A program made the position numbers and the translations under genes. The notes beneath the pieces were generated by a model, which had not been told where the DNA came from, searched no databases, and saw only the letters and a program-made list of their open reading frames with translations. Source: Trichobilharzia szidati (lineage: Eukaryota > Platyhelminthes > Trematoda > Strigeidida > Schistosomatidae). From it: a DNA stretch of 64,000 nucleotides. Of this stretch, positions 41,230 to 51,198 are shown in pieces. The DNA lies in NCBI GenBank assembly GCA_944472155.2, contig OX235272.1, positions 11,826,354-11,890,353 on the forward strand, given 5' to 3'. Positions within the stretch are counted from its first letter, which is position 1, and each line of letters begins with the position of its first letter.

Positions 41230-42427
41230 AAAACAAAACACGTAGATCAGCGAAGAGTTTCCTTTTGACGGCGAATTCATTTTCTTAGCTGTACAATCGC
41301 AAATATATATGTGCTATTTTGTATGTATGTGTCCATTAAGTTTGTCAAAGAAAAAATACAACTGGTTTTAGTTATTTCAACTAAACAGGTGAAGATTGGT
41401 AATTGGAGTTAGGTAATACAAAATCAGTCAAGAAAATTAGGTGTTAGTGAAATTAGAGTAGTATAACAAAGGTGATGAGTTGTCACAAACAGTTGTTAAA
41501 AGAAGTTATGCAATAAGTATGAATAGTTTGATGAGTGAGTTTTACTCAGGATGCACATTGGAACAAAGTAGATAATACGAAATAGCGTAAGAGTTCTAAA
41601 TGAATACAAGAATTATAAGCAATTAAAGAACAGACAAAGAAACAAAATTAAGTCATCAAAATCAAAAAATCAAATCAAAGCCAGGTACATCGGTCGTTCG
41701 ACGCGCACCCTGTCCAAGAGGATTCAAGAACACTATCCAGTATGGTTGCGAAAAGGCAATAGTGGTGCAATAAGGAGTGCGATAATTAAACATCTGGTTA
41801 ACACTGATCATTCCATTTCAACAAACGCCTCCTTCAAAGTAATCTACAGAGTCAAGAACAACCTATCAAAGGCAATACGGTTTCGTCTTGTTTTTATCGA
41901 TGAAGCTCTGGTTATTCACATAGAATAACCGTAGCTGTGCATACAAAAGAGGATTACTCAACCACTTCTACAACGTTTTTGATTTCATTTTTTGATTTTG
42001 ATGACTTAATTTTGTTTCTTTGTCTGTTCTTTAATTGCTTATAATTCTTGTATTCATTTAGAACTCTTACGCTATTTCGTATTATCTACTTTGTTCCAAT
42101 GTGCATCCTGAGTAAAACTCACTCATCAAACTATTCATACTTATTGCATAACTTCTTTTAACAACTGTTTGTGACAACTCATCACCTTTGTTATACTACT
42201 CTAATTTCACTAACACCTAATTTTCTTGACTGATTTTGTATTACCTAACTCCAATTACCAATCTTCACCTGTTTAGTTGAAATAACTAAAACCAGTTGTA
42301 TTTTTTCTTTGACAAACTTAATGGACACATACATACAAAATAGCACATATATATTTGCGATTGTACAGCTAAGAAAATGAATTCGCCGTCAAAAGGAAAC
42401 TCTTCGCTGATCTACGTGTTTTGTTTT
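41230..42427 (+). mobile_element. PLE-4 GIY-YIG module between 450-bp inverted repeats
   Basis: Inverted repeats at 41230-41679 and 41978-42427 are each 450 bp and differ at only one base in what I compared (near the inner edge). They enclose about 300 bp encoding a bare GIY-YIG portion. The right repeat is the element's own 3' UTR and the left is its inverted copy, a PLE pLTR-like arrangement. The hammerhead-like end lies at the outer edge of each arm (41240-41305 and 42352-42417). There is no reverse transcriptase. Confidence 0.85.
41683..41935 (+). pseudogene. GIY-YIG endonuclease fragment inside foldback
   Basis: Encodes YIGRSTRTLSKRIQEHYPVW, LRKGN, SAIIKHLVNTDHSIS, NASFKVIYRVKNNLSKAIRF and IDEALVIHIE, then a stop before LCIQKR. 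It holds the YIG half with its Arg and the helix region, but the GIY strand is missing because the copy begins exactly at YIGR. Without the N-terminal GIY half it is not expected to be catalytic. Confidence 0.75.
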
Positions 42428-42654
42428 CATTAATGTCTGGATGGGGATTACACATGAATTCAAATCTGTCAAGTCAAACTTCTCACTGTATTGTTGTGAT
42501 GTTTCATTGGTCTGATAATCCTACTAATCCTTTTAATTTTAAATCCTTTTTCTAAGATCTAATTCATTCTGTGAAACATTTGATAAATGACATAATAATT
42601 TATTTTATGACCTGATATTGAATTATGATTGTAAACATAAACATTTTAAAACAG
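42428..42654. other. Unassigned stretch
   Basis: AT-rich, nothing recognised. Confidence 0.35.
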
Positions 42655-42740
42655 AAAGATTGAGCGAAGAAATATTTACTTTTCAATTAGATCCTCATCT
42701 CTGGCTCTACTCTAATATATTCTGTATAGCATTTTTATTA
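42655..42740 (-). mobile_element. PLE tail with hammerhead-like motif
   Basis: The minus strand reads GTAGAGCCAGAGATGAGGAT, CTAATTGAAAAGTAAATATT and TCTTCGCTC, the order of the PLE tails, with core CAGAGATGA. Confidence 0.4.
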
Positions 42741-42904
42741 CAATACACAACAGTTTACCAGACAAGTGGCGATATGTTTGTTAGCAATAATTAGTCAGTG
42801 TCAACAGGCCAATGGGTTAATAATAAACTAAAAAAATAAATACACATTTAAAATAAATTAATTTTAGAAGGATAACACGTAATTAAAGATGAAGTGGTCA
42901 GAAA
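42741..42904. other. Short unassigned stretch
   Basis: AT-rich, no feature. Confidence 0.35.
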
Positions 42905-43003
42905 AAATAATTTTTTTCCTTCACGTTCCCCAGTGGAACATAGGGCTTCAAGCTATGCATGGTCGGCGAGCGTCCTAACCGCTATACCACCGACGCACAA
43001 TGC
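42905..43003 (-). mobile_element. SINE-1 with deleted body
   Basis: The minus strand starts GTGCGTCGGTGGTATAGCGG, identical to the head at 1706. After the GACCATGC anticodon-side palindrome it jumps directly to AGCTTGAAGCCCTATGTTCC. The B-box and most of the body are missing. It is probably an internal deletion across GCATGG-like sequence. Confidence 0.75.
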
Positions 43004-43109
43004 TACATTATATTTGCCTTTGTTTCTTCTGAGGAAAAATAATTTAGACAATTATAATTTTTACAATTTTAAAGGTTTAGGGGGAGGGGGGCGAATTAGT
43101 CCGGTTTAT

Positions 43110-43740
43110 ACATTCATGTGACGATGACCAAGGCAAGGAAAATGGCTGCACAGATTTCTTCTAAAAACACAAGTTTGGCTTCTTCAGATGGATTCCGATT
43201 GCTTCAGCTGTCTGTAGAAGACGAACTCGTAGAGCAAAATTAAGATTAGTAGAAATGCGATAGATAATTTTAAATGCAGTATTCACATCAACCTTATGCT
43301 CAGTATCTACAAAGTGTGCTAAAATAGAGCTACGAATAGATCTTGTATTTCCGAACATAATCCAAATTTGTCTTCCGACAACAGTGAATGACTTGACGGC
43401 GCATGAGTATCATGTCCCTAGTTCACACGATGGCTGGCTAGTGAACTTCCAGGCACTTTGACTTCAGCTGTTTTCAACCACCTTGGCAAATGTTCCATCA
43501 AGCGAGCAGACAATCGCCTTTCTATACGACCTATGTATTTGCTTCCAGAAACACACTCAAGGTGATATAGACAGTCTGAAGACTCGAAGATTGTTGGCTG
43601 GTCTTACCCAGATTGTTGAAGCGCCAACTTAGTGGTAGTGTTAAGGAAGACGAATTTTGTTCTATTAATAGCTTTATCGAGTCCTTGTTTGACTACTTCT
43701 TGTAAATTATCTCATTTGAACGGCAAATTGATATGTGCAG
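43110..43740 (-). mobile_element. PLE-4 relative, GIY-YIG to C-terminus
   Basis: The minus strand encodes SKYIGRIERRLSARLMEHLP and RWLKTAE, with frame changes. It continues TRSIRSSILAHFVDTEHKVD, AFKIIYRISTNLNFALRVRL, QTAEAIGIHLKKPNLCF, a stop, and KKSVQPFSLPWSSS. It points away from the PLE that starts at about 43800 on the other strand. Confidence 0.75.
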
Positions 43741-44439
43741 AGTTTTCTTAGTGTTGACACCTTTGTTTCAATTTCCTACCGGGATATACTTTCTGAAATA
43801 AGCCATATATGTATATCACGGAAAATACCCATATACTGGACGTTGTAAGCGTAATCTCCAAAAACGTGTAGCTGAACACTATCCAGTCTGGTTAATGAAA
43901 GGCGAACGTAGAACTGCGAAGTCGTCTATCTGTGATCACCTGTTAGAGTCAGGTCATTTAGCCCCACGTGATTCATCTTTCAAAGTTATCTACATGGCAA
44001 AATCGAATCGATCCAAAAGTTTACTTTTTCTTCACTTATGCATAGCCGAAGCTTTAGCTATACATGAACAGAAACCTAAATTATGTGTTCAAAAACGTTC
44101 TGTCAAACCCCTTTCTTTACCTTGGTCATAGTAATGTTCTTTCTAGTTTTTACTTTATTTTATTTTACCACTTGAATTCTTTCCACTTCACTTCACATCT
44201 TCATTCTTATCGTAATCGTACTCTTATTTTATAAAATTTTTTAGACAACACTTGACCTTTTTTAAAACATTTTTCAATTCACTTATAAAACAATCTTTAG
44301 TAATTTTGTAATTTATCCACTTCAACTCTACCCCTTATAACATTTTAATAATCGTTATTCTTATCACATATATGTATATTGACTGAGCAATTATTTAGTG
44401 CCACTTAATGACCTTTTCTGTAATATAAATACGACTGTA

Positions 44440-44480
44440 CAGCTTGAAAATGAAGTCGTTGAAAAGAAATTTCTTCGCTG
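44440..44480 (+). ncRNA. Hammerhead-like motif, first of tandem pair
   Basis: CAGC (44440-44443) pairs with GCTG (44477-44480). AATG/CGTT forms a possible stem II, GAAA is at 44461-44464, AGAAA/TTTCT forms a loopless stem III, and TTC precedes the second stem I strand. The first core string is TTGAA, shorter than CTGATGA. Confidence 0.35.
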
Positions 44481-44507
44481 AACAAAAACTGTGTTTTTAC
44501 TTATATA

Positions 44508-44563
44508 CATGTATATGACTGCACAGGGTGACAATGAATTTGTTGAAAGGAGTTTCACTGCAG
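44508..44563 (+). ncRNA. Hammerhead-like motif, second of tandem pair
   Basis: TGACTGCACAGGGTGACAAT, GAATTTGTTGAAAGGAGTTT and CACTGCAGG repeat the order of the first motif about 80 bp later, with more changes. Tandem hammerheads are known in PLE terminal repeats. Confidence 0.3.
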
Positions 44564-44755
44564 GATATTCTTTTCTTAATGTTATTAATAAATGATTAAG
44601 TCTGTTCACATTCATTCATCAGATACTGTAAACAATCGTAGCAGTGAAGATTTCAGTAAGACACTTTAGAATTGAAGGAAGAGAAGAAAATGGCTGGAGG
44701 AAACAAGCAAGAGAGGCTAGGCGAATAACTTAAATATCACTAGTAAAATAAAAGC

Positions 44756-45780
44756 GATTTCTGAACATTTATGCATTTGAAAGCTGGTTCAATTGTGAAC
44801 TGAGGTGGATGGATCGGTACAAAGATGCAATTACAGAAAACTTACTTGGATAGGACACTATCTTAATTACCACAGCTTTCCTCCTGTTTATTACAAATGG
44901 GTTTTGGTGACGTGCCTCTTTCGTAGAATTCAACAATTTCGCTCAAAAGATATATTCGAAGATGAGGAAATAAAACTGACTGAAAATATTTGTGGTAAAA
45001 ATTATCTAGAGGAGTTCATTAGGGGATATAAATTGGTCAGAACATCAAAATCCACTCTCCAAGTCACCACTAAGAAAGAAATGTATATCAAGCTACAGCA
45101 TATGATTGATTATAACAGCTTGGTAACTAGGCAACGACTGAATGCTACGGTTAAAAAGACTTTTAATGTAGCTAAGATCTATGTGCACTTTAAGAATATA
45201 AGAAAAATGATGATTTCACAATTTTTAATGTACCTGAGGTCAAACATATGGGGAGGGGGAATCGACGTTTGCTAGTAAGGGCTTCAGAAGCAAGTTGAAT
45301 CCCCTGAACGCATTAATAGTGAAAACTTCCAAGATAGCTCTTTTATTGCGGAACATATTATAGAGATAGGATGTGAAATTGACGTTTAAAACTTTTTTAA
45401 ACCTATCTATAAAATATGCTTGGGGCATTGTCTAAATTTTGTGGATGGCTTAGCAGTTCGAAAGTTTAAACAACCTTCATAAGCTCAAAAACAATTTATC
45501 ATCACACTAAACCTTCCTTGCTAAATTCTGTTTTGATACCCTGGCAGATGTACTATAATCTCCCTTCTTTGGTTTATTGATCTTCATTGTTATTTTAACG
45601 CATGTCTATGCTCTCATCTCTTAGCGCTTTTATATTTTTATATAGCAATTCCTATGACAAGTATGTGTGTGATCAAATTGTTCGAGATGTGTTGCTCAAA
45701 TGCATAACACGATTCAGATAAATTAAACATTCCAGATCATTTTATCGAAATCCCACAATGTCTTGAACTTATCTTTTGAG
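44756..45780 (+). mobile_element. PLE-1 thumb to 3' UTR
   Basis: 44805-45200 encodes GSVQRCNYRKLTWIGHYLNY, HSFPPVYYKWVLVTCLFRRI and KKEMYIKLQHMIDYNSLVTR, QRLNATVKKTF. The GIY-YIG part is badly damaged (EVKHMGRGNRRLLVRASEAS). The 3' UTR from about 45440 matches 484-840 reversed, including ACACGATTCAGATAAATTAA. 5'-truncated after the RT catalytic core. Confidence 0.75.
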
Positions 45781-45984
45781 GTTTAGATTTCTGAAGAGTG
45801 AAGAAGGTAATTTGCTATTATAGCAATTTTTTCAAAGGTCTAAGGGAATTATTAGAGATTAGGTATTTACAATACATAGAATAACTTTTTAAATTTTCAG
45901 ATAAGACGAAAAGCTACTGATTATAAATAAGTAGATAAAATAAGGATGGTAAAAATATTTTGGAGAATTTCACCATGGGCTGAC

Positions 45985-46200
45985 ATCATTTAGACAACCA
46001 GTGCAAAACCAACAAGGGTGTACTGGACAGCTGTTTCGTCATCCTAGTTTGCGACTCCCCATCAGTACGCACCCATCGAGGTTGGAAGCCGGCACTTTCT
46101 GGTTACAAGGTGAGCTCGTAGACCATTAAGCCACTGGGACCCGATCCAATGGCCAACCAATGAATTCTAACTTCTGCCAATTGACGAAGGGATAGTGTTA
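45985..46200 (-). mobile_element. SM-alpha, antisense
   Basis: The minus strand carries the tRNA-like core with CCCAGTGGCTTAATGGTCTA and a hammerhead region in which GTACTGATGGGGAGTC, GGATGACGAAACAGCTGTCC and AGTAC keep GAAA, GTC and part of stem I. It lacks some core bases. The 3' end is lost near 46000. Confidence 0.7.
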
Positions 46201-46344
46201 AACAACTGCATTTCGATTTGTCATATAAGAATAATGATATAATAGCCAGCTATTACCCCTGAGGACTGTGGTAATATGATGCTGTGAATAGCATAGAGGT
46301 TTCTTCAGCTCAGATGCTGGAGGGTTAGTTTATTTATTATTTAT

Positions 46345-47290
46345 TATTATGTTTCCTTTAGTACTTAGAAGAACATAGAGCTTCAGCCAGACGTCTCCAT
46401 TGCCATTGGTTCTCCGCCAGCGTTTTCAACTAGCTCCACGTCTGACTAACATGCATTCATCTCCCCTACAAATTAACTCCTTCATGTCACCCTTGGACAA
46501 CCAGCTCACCGCTTCCTATTCGGGTTCCACTCGAGCGATGGCTTGGCGTGTGATGTCACTTGATGGTTTGTTTTCTCGGAGTATGGCCAGCCAATCCATC
46601 TCCATTTCTTCCTGCCTATTTGTTGCACAACTGGTTTCTGCTGTGTTGGTTCGTTCATTGCCAGAGATCTCTGTTTCTGATCTTTACTGGCCGGCCATCT
46701 GATCTTGAGTAGTATTGAGCGAAGACAGCTGTTGATGAAGGTCTGTAGTTTGTTCGAAGTGCCCTTGGTGACGCACCAAATCTCTGATCCGTATAGTAGT
46801 ATTGACTTCACATTGAAGTTAAAAATCTGGACCTTATTTTACATCCTGAGTGCTTTTTACCTCCACACAGTCTTCAGAGCAATGGAAGCTTGCCTTGCTT
46901 TCCCAGTCCTCACTGCTTTGACATGCTCACCAGTTACGTCCACCTTTAATTGAAACGATGCTTCCCAGATAGGTAGGTAGGTAGGTAAAGGAGGTTTCTC
47001 CTTTCAGATTTCTCCCGTTTATTCTGATTGTTGGCTGTTTTGTTGCTGCTGGCCACGAATCTTCATCACCTCTGTTTTCTCTATATTCTCCTGAAGTTCA
47101 GTCCTATCTTTGTTGCTTCTTCTGCCAACTTGTTGCTTTTCGTTTGCATATCTTCCAGTTTTTGGGAAATCAGACATATACAGTCGGTGAAGTCCAGATC
47201 CTCCAGTTTTCTTGTATGGGTCCATTTTATACCTGTTTCCTCAACATGCTCTGACATATTGATACTAACATAAACATTCAACCATATTAC
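46345..47290 (-). mobile_element. RTE-B (SR2-like) 3' end
   Basis: The minus strand encodes EETGIKWTHTRKLEDLDF, CLISQKLEDMQTKSNKLAEE, ILLYGSEIWCVTKGTSNKLQ, NSCLRSILLKIRWPASKDQK and GRKKWRWIGWPYSEKTNHQ, with frameshifts. It ends in the SR2-like tail (GAAGAACATAGAGCTTCAGC on the plus strand). Confidence 0.85.
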
Positions 47291-47765
47291 TGAATACTGA
47301 AGATTTTGAAGATTTATGGTCATACGTACACAATTTTTGAAATAATATCAGAGTATTCATGCAGTCATGCAAGCAACACATCTGGATAAATTTACTTCAG
47401 AAAATCGAAGACTACACCTTCTAATTGCATCCAAAACCGGTATGTATTAAGACTCGCTTTGAATAGAGTACTATAACATTACGTATGATAGACATTAACA
47501 AGAATGAAAACCTGGAACACTGAAGTCCCAAGGAGTTTGTGAAGTTATTAGTGTTATCACAATTCGGCTTGAAAACAGTTTCGTAGGATGCATTAACAAA
47601 GAAAAATAAACGATAAGACATCCGAAAACACGGAGTGGCTCTATTTCATATCTTTTCTAACTGTAGCATCGTAGTCTGTTGCTGTAGTGGCGAGGTGACA
47701 AGTTAGTTCAAAGAAAAATTTCACCAAAAAAAAACTTTTTTCTCTGGTGTACATATTATCAGCAG
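47291..47765. other. Unassigned stretch
   Basis: No gene or repeat recognised. It ends at an SR1-like insertion. Confidence 0.35.
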
Positions 47766-48775
47766 CTTTATATTCTCTCGGAAATTAGTCTGTGGTCCTC
47801 TCCAAACGGTCTTAAGCTGAATCCGTCTAAATGTCAGGTAGTAAATTTCACTTTCAGACGAAAAAGTGACCTTCAACAACTAGCTAGCTCACATGGTCCC
47901 ACTATCACTGACGGCATAGAGGTTGAAACTACATCTAATATCAAGTACCTTGGACTGAATATTTCCTCCGATCTTTCCTGGTCCTCTCACATCTTGCTAG
48001 CGACTAGAGAGCTGTTTCGCTTAACGTTCTACGTTAGGAAGTTAAGGCAGTCTGGTATAAAGCAGTTTTTGCTTTCTCAGTTTGTCAATTCCTGTATTCT
48101 AACCATCCCTATTTATTGCTCCCCAGTAATCTTTCCTGGACTACTTAAGAAAGACTTTGCTTTGCTGCGTAGGGCACTAAAAGCTGTTAGTATGGGAAGT
48201 GGGATTTCGTTAAACCAACTGGTTAACACCATTGTGGATAGACATATAATGTCATGTATGAAACTAGCGAATACTATATTGTCAGACCCCGAACACCCTC
48301 TCTATACGCAGCTCTCTCCTTGCATTTCATCTGGTAGAACTAGAAGCAACTATAGGAAGCTATATGCCAGGACTACCAAGTATAAAAACTCCACAATACC
48401 TTATCTGGCACAGCTGTTATGTGATGAGAAAACTGTTAGGCATGACACGATCAACTTACTGCGGCACTCTAACAAATAGTTCCCATTAGCTTTTGTTCTC
48501 CTTTCTTTGTTACTATTATATTGTTGCTCATATATTCTGTTCTTATATATCATATCCTGTGGTGCATTGTTTAAATATGTGAATTCAATGCTGTTCTTTT
48601 TTATTTCTCTTTTTTCTTTTTGTTGTTGTTGCTTTTTATTTTAAAAATCTTATAAAAATTTATGAGGTAATTAGATGCAATATTGTAATGAACGCTGAAA
48701 ATTCCATACCTGTACCACAAATACTGTTTGGAACAAAGCCATTATTATTATTATTATATTTACTGAACTTTTATC
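47766..48775 (+). mobile_element. SR1-like (CR1 clade) 3' end, copy 1
   Basis: A 5'-truncated LINE. The continuous frame from about 47769 encodes the RT end: NGLKLNPSKCQVVNFTFRRK, SNIKYLGLNISSDLSWSSHI, FLLSQFVNSCILTIPIYCSP and SGRTRSNYRKLYARTTKY, ending at TAG 48477-48479. The 3' UTR ends AGGTAATTAGATGCAATATT...TGAAAATTCCATACCTGTAC and an (ATT)n run near 48740. It is close to the copy at 55928 and broken at the same 5' base. Confidence 0.85.
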
Positions 48776-48799
48776 ACAAAATGTTGTTTGATACTGATA

Positions 48800-49110
48800 T
48801 GTACTCAATGAAACAGGTTAAAATAGACGGTAAAGTGGGCAGTTACATTGGGAAAACAGAAAGAAGCGCACATCTCCGTTTTTCTGAACATGTATCGAAA
48901 AGCTAAAGTCTCAATGAAACAAGTGCTTACAATAGTGCCGTTACCAGACATATCGCGAATTCTTTTAAAATTATGAACGGATAAAAAAGCGCAGTTCTCC
49001 TCATGTTTGCCGAAGCAATCTCTGTCAAACGTCTGAAACCCAATATATGTGGTCAGAAATAAGCAGTTATCAGTATTTCTCTGCCCTGGTAGCTGGATGT
49101 CTCTATTCTC
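48800..49110 (+). mobile_element. PLE-7 GIY-YIG fragment, plus
   Basis: Encodes KVGSYIGKTERSAHLRFSEH, VSKS, stop, NETSAYNSAVTRHIANSFKI, then AEAISVKRLKPNICGQK. The YIG half of the nuclease is present and the rest is decayed. A related minus-strand piece lies at 50036-50170. Confidence 0.7.
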
Positions 49111-49124
49111 TCTATAATTAGGAT

Positions 49125-49275
49125 ATCTGAGGCCCTACGTAGGATTTTCAATTAAGCAGGAATTCGGGTGGCATTCAAACCTACAAACTCACTCAGGGGC
49201 AAGCTCTATAGGCTAAAGGACCCGGCGGATCCAATTAAGCAGAATAATATAATTTAAAAAATACCTTGCAATCAT
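49125..49275 (+). mobile_element. PLE-3 fragment
   Basis: Encodes SEALRRIFN, stop, AGIRVAFKPTNSLRGKLYRL, KDPADPIKQNNII, stop, KIPCNH, a short piece of the connector before GIY-YIG. Close to the palindromic copies at 59409-61123. Confidence 0.75.
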
Positions 49276-50035
49276 CTTCAGAAGCTCTACATTGATGTAT
49301 AGTAGACTACTTGTTCTAGTAATAAGGCAGGGGTTGATAAAACTAATACAGTTACTCAGAATTCGTTTTCTTAAAGACCGAAAATTACCTAATAGATAGT
49401 GACGCAATGGGAGTAAGGGTTTGATAAGGTGAAAATTGTCAATCGATGAGAAGTGAGTTAATTGAGTATCCCTTTTGAGAAGTGTGAAGAGAGTGAGAAA
49501 AAAAGACATTTAGTAAAATGGAGTTCATATTAATGTCAGTAAAAAGTTTGTGCATTGTGAAATGGGTCAAATTAATTCTAATTATATTTCAATAGCTTAC
49601 ACACAATGATATGTTTTTTGGCAATATTTCTAGCAAAATTACTGCCCATGATCACACCAAATACTAGGGGTTTTTAATTCACACATATATGATTTGTAAT
49701 CATATGTATATGATTAATTTTTTGGCAAAGTTCATCAATGGCTTCTCAAGGGATGCGAACGCACGAGTAAGCTTGCGCCGACCAATCATAAAAATGAGGG
49801 ATCCTTGCACAAAAAATGAAACATATTTTACAAGAAAATGTATGAAAACACATTAAACAGAGTATTTTTCTCTGACATGGTTTAAAAAACATGTCCTACT
49901 TTTAATGGGGAGTGTTAATTTTTAAACTAAATCAATTTTTGCACATGTATTTACCCAAGTGACTTAAAGTGAGCTTTCTTCTGACCCGTTTATCTTTCTA
50001 AACCAGTTCTGCAGTCTTCCTCAAAAGCCCTCTAT
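49276..50035. other. Unassigned AT-rich stretch
   Basis: A 98-codon minus-strand frame (49509-49213) extends from the PLE-3 piece without any domain. CATATGTATATGATTA-type words are present near 49700. No gene. Confidence 0.35.
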
Positions 50036-50170
50036 TGAATTACTATGGTTTACAGTAAGAGGATCGACAACTGCTAACGGCACTACTGTAAGTGTTAGTT
50101 CCCTTGAGAAGCTGGCTTTTTGGTAGATGTTCAGAGAATCGAAGGTGTGCCGTTCTTTCATAATTTTTTT
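50036..50170 (-). mobile_element. PLE-7 GIY-YIG fragment, minus
   Basis: The minus strand encodes KNYERTAHLRFSEHLPKSQL, LKGTNTYSSAVSSCRSSYCK, paralleling KTERSAHLRFSEHVSKS in the plus-strand copy at 48800. The YIG residues themselves are missing. Confidence 0.6.
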
Positions 50171-50525
50171 TATTTGAGTAATTGTATAAAGATGATTTTG
50201 TCGATAAATGAGATTTTCCTAGAATGGCGGAATAAGAACAGAAGTTCAAAAGTTGTTCCTATTGCGTTATTCAATCAAACTAAGTGCATAAGATTTCCTC
50301 CTCATTAACGTCAAAAATCTTTCCGGTGAATGATGTATTAGCCCACAAAACAAAATGAAAACGTGATAGTATGATCAGTGTAGAAGATAAACTAAATCAC
50401 TGAAATAAATCCTGCTGATGGAGGAAGAAAATATAAGATTGAACAAAATTAATGAAATGTGCTCTGACTATTTACTGATAATAAGTAGCATGAAGCGAAA
50501 GACATAAAAATGTAGGAAAATATTA
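50171..50525. other. Unassigned stretch
   Basis: No recognisable feature. Confidence 0.35.
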
Positions 50526-50705
50526 TATTTGATCATAGCTTGATTCCACACCGTATTTTTGGTAAAAGCATGGAATTTTCAGCATGTGATATTGGTAGCC
50601 CACATTTTGCAGGCCGACCATATATATCAGGTGGGCATCGGCCGACTGTCAAACACCGAACCATATGCATGGTAGGCGAGAGTCCTAACCGCTGTGCCAC
50701 CGACA
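50526..50705 (-). mobile_element. SINE-2, second copy
   Basis: The minus strand starts TGTCGGTGGCACAGCGGTTA, has a mutated B-box (GGTTCGGTG), the body CCTGCAAAATGTGGGCTACC and an SR1-like tail GCTGAAAATTCCATGC. It aligns along its whole length with 40770-40948. Confidence 0.7.
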
Positions 50706-50859
50706 TACAAAATTCTAAATGGAGTTATAGCATCTCGTCCTATGGAAGAAAGTAATATATAAAATCCTCATAGGGGGCTACTAAAAGTGCTGCTTGTGGC
50801 CAGAATACAAGATTTTTTTTCTTGAAATTAGATCTATGTCTCTGTGTGGGTAAAATAAG

Positions 50860-51195
50860 CTTTTCCAGTTTGACCACAGGTTGATAAATCAGTTAGAGAA
50901 CCACTGGAAACCAACTAAGGAGTAGTGGACAGACATTTCGTTCCAGTTTGGGTTCCTTCAGCAGTCTGTATCCAACGGGGTTCAAACTTAGGATGTTTCA
51001 GTTACAGGGAAAGTCCGCAGACCATTCAGCCTCTGGGACTCAAATACATTCCTATTATCTCATCAGATGCTCGCTAGTGACTGACTGCAGTACGAAGTTG
51101 CCTAGAGTTCTACTTAGAGTGAGGACAAAAACTCGCCAATGACACTCACTGGTGGTCGCACTAAAATCGCAAATTAGTGGGAGTTAGAATTCATA
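50860..51195 (-). mobile_element. SM-alpha, full length, antisense, old
   Basis: The minus strand runs from GAATTCTAACTCCCACTAAT and GACCACCAGTGAGTG through a degraded tRNA-like core to the hammerhead region (CAGACTGCTGAAGGAACCC, GGAACGAAATGTCTGTCC) and TCTCTAACTGATT. The core is CTGAAGG, but GAAA, CTGTC and stem III are kept. Confidence 0.65.
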
Positions 51196-51198
51196 TCC

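Larger units (their letters stand above)
43800..44640 (+). mobile_element. PLE-4, GIY-YIG to 3' UTR
   Basis: Encodes GRCKRNLQKRVAEHYPVWLM (the YIG has become YTG), then KSSICDHLLESGHLAPRDSS, FKVIYMAKSNRSKSLLFLHL, AEALAIHEQKPKLCVQKRSV and KPLSLPWS, ending at 44131. The 3' UTR of about 450 bp carries two hammerhead-like motifs in tandem. It starts close to the nuclease motif and has no RT. Confidence 0.8.

Noticed and set aside
41230..42427. CRISPR-like or prokaryotic inverted array
   Set aside because: The inverted arms are PLE 3' UTR, and the surrounding genome is clearly metazoan (spliced AMPD, SINEs).
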